DNA from: JAYFQE01 sp034927345
Lineage (GTDB): Bacteria > Bacillota > Clostridia > Saccharofermentanales > UBA5734
DNA length: 64,000 nucleotides
Reading direction: 5' to 3'
NCBI GenBank assembly: GCA_034927345.1
Contig: JAYFQE010000002.1
Coordinates: forward strand, 248,001-312,000
The notes below the pieces were generated by a model. The model was not told the DNA's origin. It saw only the letters and a program-made list of their open reading frames with translations, and searched no databases. Below are positions 59,898 to 64,000 of this stretch, piece by piece. The translations under genes and the position numbers were made by a program. Numbering within the stretch: the stretch's first letter is position 1; every line of letters begins with the position of its first letter.

Positions 59898-60754
59898 ATC
59901 GGGTCAAAACTGCCGCCGAAGTCATGGCGATTATGGAAACGCTGGCGCCGGCTGCGCTGGCAGAATCCTGGGATCGGATCGGTCTTCAGATCGGCGACCC
60001 GGCCCAGCCGGTTAAGAGCGTTCTTTTGGTTCTGGATGTGACGCCCCAGGTCATCGCCAGAATGAATGAACTACCTTTCGATATGATTATTTGCCATCAT
60101 CCGGCGATTTTCAACCCTCTGGAGCATTTGCGCCTGGATGATCCGCAGCAGAATCTGCTGATCGAATTGGCCGGCCGCAAAATCAGTGTCCTGGCGGCAC
60201 ATACCAACCTGGATGCCGCGCCGGGCGGTGTAGCCGACGTTCTTGCTGAACAGATCGCCCGGGCGGCAGTCGGGCTCATAAATCCGGCTGGCGAGAACGG
60301 CCTCGGGGAAAGCCTTTCCGATATCCATACGGAATATTTTCCGGTCACGGCTACTGACGAAGCCCGGAAATACGGCCGCTTAATCAATTTAGGCTGCCCG
60401 GTGTCTTTACAACAACTGACCGGCCGGATCAAACGGGATCTGAGGAGCGGCGCCTGCCGGCTCAATACGGATTGCGACCGTCCGGTTGCCCGGCTGGCCA
60501 TTTTCCCGGGATCTTTTCCCGGAGAGGCGGCTGCGGACCTGATTCTGGCAAAAGCCGACTGCCTGATCTGCGGCGAATACAAGTATCATGACGGCCTGGC
60601 CATCGGTCTGTCCGGCGTCGCGGCTGTCGGAATCGGTCATGATTCGTCGGAACAGGTTGTACTTTTGCCGCTGGCCGAAAAGCTGGCTGGAAAATTACCA
60701 GAATTGACATTTGCCGTAAGCCCGGGCATGGATTATAATAAGATAGCTTTCTGA
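59894..60754 (+). CDS. NIF3/DUF34-family dinuclear metal protein
   Basis: 286-residue protein of the NIF3 family, which forms hexameric rings with two-metal sites; its reaction is still unsettled. Metal ligands appear in MIICHHPAIFNPLEHL (His pair, about residues 61-77), VLAAHTNLDAAPGGVADVLA (about 103-122) and CGEYKYHDGLAIGL with GIGHDSSEQVV near the C-terminus. It overlaps trmK by four bases. Its stop codon (60752-60754) is inside the predicted first helix of RNase P RNA, and the rnpB promoter lies within its last codons. Confidence 0.94.
   Translation: MNRVKTAAEVMAIMETLAPAALAESWDRIGLQIGDPAQPVKSVLLVLDVTPQVIARMNELPFDMIICHHPAIFNPLEHLRLDDPQQNLLIELAGRKISVLAAHTNLDAAPGGVADVLAEQIARAAVGLINPAGENGLGESLSDIHTEYFPVTATDEARKYGRLINLGCPVSLQQLTGRIKRDLRSGACRLNTDCDRPVARLAIFPGSFPGEAAADLILAKADCLICGEYKYHDGLAIGLSGVAAVGIGHDSSEQVVLLPLAEKLAGKLPELTFAVSPGMDYNKIAF
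60711..60739 (+). promoter_or_regulatory. Predicted promoter of rnpB inside the NIF3 gene
   Basis: TTGCCG (60711-60716), a 17-base spacer and a perfect TATAAT (60734-60739). The start near 60746-60747 is only a few bases before the predicted 5' end of RNase P RNA. A TTGACA at 60704-60709 is too far away to be the -35. Confidence 0.6.
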
Positions 60755-61095
60755 GCAAGCCGGACAGCCGCGGGCGTCAGACGAAAGAAGACGCGTGAGG
60801 AAAGTCCGGGCTCCATAGGGCAGGGTGCCGGGTAATGCCCGGTGAAGGCGACTTCAAGGATCGTGCAACAGAAATAAACCGCCGGCGGCGTGCCGCAGGC
60901 AAGGATGGAAAGGCGAGGTAAGAGCTCACCAGCGGGCTGGCGACAGTCCGGCTCTGTAAACCCCACCTGGAGCAACACCGTGGAGGGACATATTTGTGGC
61001 CCGCAAGTCCCGGGGAGGTGGCTGGAGCCGATTGGCAACAATCGGCCTAGATAGATGGTTGTTCAAGACAGGACCCGGCTTATAGGCTTGCTCAG
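60751..61095 (+). ncRNA. rnpB: RNase P RNA (class A)
   Basis: Catalytic RNA that trims the 5' end of pre-tRNA. Helix P1 is CTGAGCAAGCC (60751-60761) with GGCTTGCTCAG (61085-61095), an 11-pair perfect match that sets both ends. Conserved core pieces are present: GAGGAAAGTCCGGGCTCC (about 60796-60813), ACAGAAATAAACCGCC, GGTAAGAGCTCACCAGC and, before the 3' end, AGATAGATGGTTGTTC ... GACAGGACCCGGCTTAT. The shape and length (about 345 bases) fit the ancestral type A rather than the Bacillus B type. The 5' end overlaps the NIF3 stop codon. No T-rich terminator follows. Confidence 0.95.
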
Positions 61096-61122
61096 AAGCA
61101 GCGTTACTTTATGGAGGTTACC

Positions 61123-62310
61123 ATGAAAAACGATTCTTATCTTTCGAGAGGCGTTTCCGCGACCAAGGATGATGTCAAACGAGCTGTCATCGGCCAGTCG
61201 CGCGGCGTCTTCCCGGGTTCGTTCTGCAAGATCATCCCTGATCCGGCCGGCGATCCCGATTGGTGCGCCGCGATTCACGCCGACGGCGCCGGAACCAAAT
61301 CCTCGGCTGCCTATTTAATGTATCGCGAAACGGGCGATACCGGCTGGTTTTCCGGAATAGCCCAGGATTCGCTGGTTATGAATACCGATGATCTGCTTTG
61401 TATCGGCGCAGTACAGGATTTTTACCTGTCCAATACAATCGGACGTAATGCCCACCGGATCGACGCAGCCTGCCTGTCGGCCCTGATCGGCGGATATGAC
61501 CGGATTATCGGGCGATTGCAGGAAGCGGGAATCCGTTTGACAATGACCGGCGGCGAAACGGCCGATGTCGGAGATCTGGTCCGCACGGTTATCTGCGATT
61601 CCACGCTGTTTGTCCGCCTGCCGCGCCGGCAGGTGATCGACGCGTCGCATATCAGGCCGGGGCTGGCCATCATCGGACTGGCCTCATTCGGCCGCATGAA
61701 AGGCGAGACGCGCGAAAACTCCGGCATAGGATCAAACGGGTTGACCGCCGCGCGCCATCTTTTGCTGCATCCCTGCTATCGAGAGCGTTATCCGGAATCT
61801 TTTGCCGATACCATGCCGGCCGGTAAAGCGTATTGCGGCCGCTGGAAACTTGAGGACCCCTTGCCGGGAACCGGGCTTTCCATCGGCGAAGCTCTTCTAT
61901 CGCCGACCAGGACTTATCTGCCGGTTATCAAGGATATTCTGGCGCTGCCGGACGAACCGGTCGCCGGCCTGATCCACTGTACCGGCGGCGGGCTGGCCAA
62001 ATGCCGGGATTTCGGTCATGGCGTCCGCTATATCAAAGATAATCTCTTTCCGACGCCGCCCCTTTTCCAGGCATTGCGCGAATCCGGCCAAATGAGTGGG
62101 GAAGAACTGTACCAGGTCTTCAACATGGGCCATCGGCTGGAACTTTATTGTGAAGAAAACCGGATCGGCGAAATCATGGCCGTCTGTGCCAGACATGAAC
62201 TGGCGGCCAGAATCATCGGCCATACCGAAGAATATGCCGGACCGACCGCCAACCAGGTGGTCATCCGCGACCAAGGACATGAATATCTTTACTTTGCCGC
62301 TGATTTATGA
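61123..62310 (+). CDS. PurM-like AIR synthase-related protein, Bacteroidetes type
   Basis: A 395-residue protein of the PurM/ThiL/SelD fold. It starts MKNDSYLSRGVSATKDDVKRAV and keeps FCKIIPD, IHADGAGTKSSAAYL, GIAQDSLVMNTDDLLCIGAV, LTMTGGETADVGDLVRTVICD, GSNGLTAARH, LLSPTRTYLPVI and FNMGHRLELY. This pattern matches the long phosphoribosylformylglycinamidine cyclo-ligase (AIR synthase) typical of Bacteroidetes, not the 345-residue PurM of most Bacillota. It could be the cell's PurM or a PurM-like enzyme of another role. No other pur gene is nearby. The ATG at 61123 has GGAGG five bases upstream; the ATG at 61111 is part of that ribosome site. Confidence 0.85.
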   Translation: MKNDSYLSRGVSATKDDVKRAVIGQSRGVFPGSFCKIIPDPAGDPDWCAAIHADGAGTKSSAAYLMYRETGDTGWFSGIAQDSLVMNTDDLLCIGAVQDFYLSNTIGRNAHRIDAACLSALIGGYDRIIGRLQEAGIRLTMTGGETADVGDLVRTVICDSTLFVRLPRRQVIDASHIRPGLAIIGLASFGRMKGETRENSGIGSNGLTAARHLLLHPCYRERYPESFADTMPAGKAYCGRWKLEDPLPGTGLSIGEALLSPTRTYLPVIKDILALPDEPVAGLIHCTGGGLAKCRDFGHGVRYIKDNLFPTPPLFQALRESGQMSGEELYQVFNMGHRLELYCEENRIGEIMAVCARHELAARIIGHTEEYAGPTANQVVIRDQGHEYLYFAADL

Positions 62311-62397
62311 TATTCTTTTAGATAGTCTGCCATGGTCAAGGTTCTTGGATTGTCCAACCATCTACTTTGCCATTGGTAAAATCAAGGAGGAAATAAG

Positions 62398-62661
62398 ATG
62401 GACAAGGCACGTAAATCTGAACTGATCGCCACCTATGGATTGCATGAGGGCGACACCGGTTCACCTGAAGTACAGATCGCTATTTTAACCGAACGGATCA
62501 ATCACCTGACCGAACATCTCAAGGTTCACGCGAATGATCACCATTCCCGCCGCGGCTTGTTGATGATGGTTGGCCAGCGCCGTGGTATTCTTGATTATTT
62601 GTCCAGCATCGATATCGAACGGTATCGTGTGATCATCAGCAAACTCAACATCAGAAAGTAA
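62398..62661 (+). CDS. rpsO: 30S ribosomal protein S15
   Basis: 87-residue primary 16S-binding protein of the small subunit platform. The sequence has the family core: TGSPEVQIAILTERINHLTEHLKVHANDHHSRRGLLMMVGQRRGILDYL. AAGGAGG lies nine bases before the ATG. The 87-base gap before it has no promoter I would defend. pnp follows after a structured 172-base spacer, a very widespread pair. Confidence 0.98.
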   Translation: MDKARKSELIATYGLHEGDTGSPEVQIAILTERINHLTEHLKVHANDHHSRRGLLMMVGQRRGILDYLSSIDIERYRVIISKLNIRK

Positions 62662-62672
62662 ATCAAGGTAAG

Positions 62673-62701
62673 CAGTGGTGGGCGTCTTCCGCTCACCACT
62701 G
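62673..62701 (+). repeat. Strong hairpin between rpsO and pnp (likely RNase processing site)
   Basis: CAGTGGTGGGCG (62673-62684) pairs with CGCTCACCACTG (62690-62701) with one G-T pair and a five-base loop. No T run follows, so it is not a terminator. In many bacteria a similar hairpin here is cut by RNase III, and PNPase then represses its own message; that role is carried over by analogy. Confidence 0.75.
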
Positions 62702-62833
62702 TTCACATCTTGAACAGCCTGCGGGCTGTAGAAGGTAGGTTGCGCGGCTGGGCGAGAACGGCCCCGGACCCTACAGGCTACCGTCCCGCGGGTAAACGTA
62801 AGCCGCAAGGCTCATATCCCAAGGAGGTATGAT

Positions 62834-64000
62834 ATGGAAAAAATATTTCAGATGACTCTGGCCGGCAAACCGCTGGTTGTAGAAACCGGCAAGCTGGCCC
62901 AATTTGCCAATGGATCTTGTCTGATCCGTTATGGCGAAACCGTCATTCTGGCCACAGCGACAGCTTCGGCGGCTCCGCGCGCCGGAATCGACTATTTCCC
63001 GCTCAGCGTCGATTATGAAGAGAAACTCTACAGCGTCGGCAAGATCCCCGGCGGTTTCATTAAAAGGGAAGGCCGTCCGTCGGAAAAAGCCATTTTAACG
63101 TCCCGCGTCATTGACCGCCCGTTCCGGCCTTTGTTCCCGAAAGATCTGCGCAACGATGTTGCCGTCAATAACCTTGTCCTGTCTGTCGATCAGGATTGTT
63201 CGCCTGAGATTACAGCCATGCTCGGCAGCTCGATTGCCATCGCCATTTCCGATATTCCCTGGAACGGCCCGGTAGGCGGCGTCCAGATCGGCCTGGTCGA
63301 CGGACAAGTGGTCATCAATCCTGATGAAAAACAACGCGCTGCCAGCCAAATGCAGGTTACCCTGGCCGGTACGGAAGAAAAAGTCTGCATGATTGAAGCC
63401 GGAGCTAACGAAGTTCCGGATGAGGTCATGCTGCAGGCCATTATCGACGGACATCAGGTCATTCGTGAAATATGCGCTTTCATCAAAGGCATTGCCGGCG
63501 AAATCGGCAAAGCGAAATTTACCTATGAGTCGATCGCGGTTCCCGAAGATGTTTTTGCCGAGGTCAAGGCATTTGCCTATGACCGGATGCGCGAGGCCGT
63601 TCTGGCCGCCGACAAGAGCATCCGCGACGTTCAGGTCGCCGAGCTGCAGGCTGCCACGGCCGAGCATCTGAAAGAAATTAATCCCGAATGGGGCGCTTTG
63701 ACCGGCGAAGCTATTTATAAATTGGAAAAGAAAGTTGTTCGTGAATATCTCTTTAAAGAACATCGCCGTGTTGACAACCGCAATCTTGATGAAATTCGTC
63801 CGCTTTCTGCCGCTGTCGGGATTCTGCCGCGCGTTCACGGCACCGGACTGTTCCAGCGCGGCCAGACTCAGGTTTTGACAACCTGCACCCTGGGGCCTCT
63901 TTCCAAAGTCCAGATGCTGGACGGTTTGGACAACGAAGAAGAAAAACGGTATATGCATCATTACAACATGCCCGGTTACAGCACGGGCGAAGCTAAATCC
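62834..64000 (+). CDS. pnp: Polynucleotide phosphorylase (3' end outside window)
   Basis: 3'-5' phosphorolytic exoribonuclease of mRNA decay. The frame is open from the ATG at 62834 (AAGGAGG upstream) to the end of the window: 389 codons of an expected about 700. The first RNase PH-like domain (about residues 1-145) has SCLIRYGETVILATATAS, KLYSVGKIPGGFIKREGRP and ILTSRVIDRPFRPLFP. A helical linker (about 150-310) follows, then the start of the second RNase PH domain (RRVDNRNLDEIRPLSAAVG, GTGLFQRGQTQVL). The catalytic Asp residues and the KH and S1 domains lie outside. The sequence is intact in the part seen. Confidence 0.97.
   Translation, partial: MEKIFQMTLAGKPLVVETGKLAQFANGSCLIRYGETVILATATASAAPRAGIDYFPLSVDYEEKLYSVGKIPGGFIKREGRPSEKAILTSRVIDRPFRPLFPKDLRNDVAVNNLVLSVDQDCSPEITAMLGSSIAIAISDIPWNGPVGGVQIGLVDGQVVINPDEKQRAASQMQVTLAGTEEKVCMIEAGANEVPDEVMLQAIIDGHQVIREICAFIKGIAGEIGKAKFTYESIAVPEDVFAEVKAFAYDRMREAVLAADKSIRDVQVAELQAATAEHLKEINPEWGALTGEAIYKLEKKVVREYLFKEHRRVDNRNLDEIRPLSAAVGILPRVHGTGLFQRGQTQVLTTCTLGPLSKVQMLDGLDNEEEKRYMHHYNMPGYSTGEAKS

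Noticed and set aside
63095..63961. 288-residue reading frame on the minus strand
   Set aside because: It is an antisense shadow of pnp, which runs through the end of the window with clear family motifs.
1..64000. CRISPR array, insertion sequence, prophage or integron
   Set aside because: No regularly spaced repeats, transposase, integrase or phage structural genes were seen; gene order is typical of core chromosome.

Overview
This 64 kb window looks like a chromosomal core region of an anaerobic Bacillota bacterium of class Clostridia, possibly close to Oscillospiraceae/Ruminococcaceae. Base composition is balanced. The evidence is a T-box leader before pheST, a SCIFF precursor peptide with its radical-SAM maturase next to yajC, a YerC/TrpR-like regulator, a dnaG-rpoD-trmK-NIF3 block, extended -10 promoters, strong GGAGG ribosome sites, and a very large double-ASKHA 'acyl-CoA dehydratase activase' protein. 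I see no phage, transposon, integrase or CRISPR array. The species cannot be named from sequence alone.

Layout. 1-4.2 kb: elongation genes mreC (cut by the window edge), mreD and PBP2, then a methylglyoxal-synthase-like gene with an eroded active site. 4.4-8 kb: gdhA, dtd and a metallo-beta-lactamase-fold hydrolase, with a convergent beta-propeller lipoprotein. 8-11.8 kb: T-box(Phe)-pheS-pheT. 12-14.6 kb: a polar amino-acid ABC transporter whose binding protein is circularly permuted. 14.7-17.6 kb: three Tad/Flp-pseudopilin-like membrane proteins. 17.7-21.2 kb: a small membrane protein, YerC-like regulator and secA. 21.2-24.8 kb: an S-adenosylhomocysteine/purine salvage trio. 24.8-30.5 kb: tRNA-Thr(CGT), a small conserved protein, the 1438-residue activase and a zinc-ribbon protein. 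30.5-33.4 kb (minus): a DHHW/MBOAT O-acetylation pair. 33.6-40.7 kb: ridA, an ECF S component, an ECF sigma/anti-sigma pair, polA, coaE and ychF (minus). 40.9-48.7 kb: comM-like, dprA, topA, trmFO and a YesL-like protein. 48.7-52.7 kb: dapA-dapB (minus), divergent from queA-tgt. 52.8-56 kb: yajC, scfA (SCIFF), scfB, gamma-carbonic-anhydrase-like and HD proteins. 56-64 kb: dnaG, rpoD, trmK, NIF3, RNase P RNA, a Bacteroidetes-type PurM-like protein, rpsO and pnp (cut by the right edge).

Most genes are translation, replication, envelope and cofactor housekeeping in short operons with tight or overlapping junctions. The most unusual signals are: the lobe-swapped binding protein (12044-12841); the MgsA pseudoenzyme (3821-4210); the missing canonical start codon of dnaG, with a plausible AUC start; an apparently leaderless queA; a six-codon leader peptide coupled to topA; a terminator hairpin between the SCIFF precursor and its maturase; and a terminator whose 3' arm contains the ribosome site of the next gene (14662-14696).
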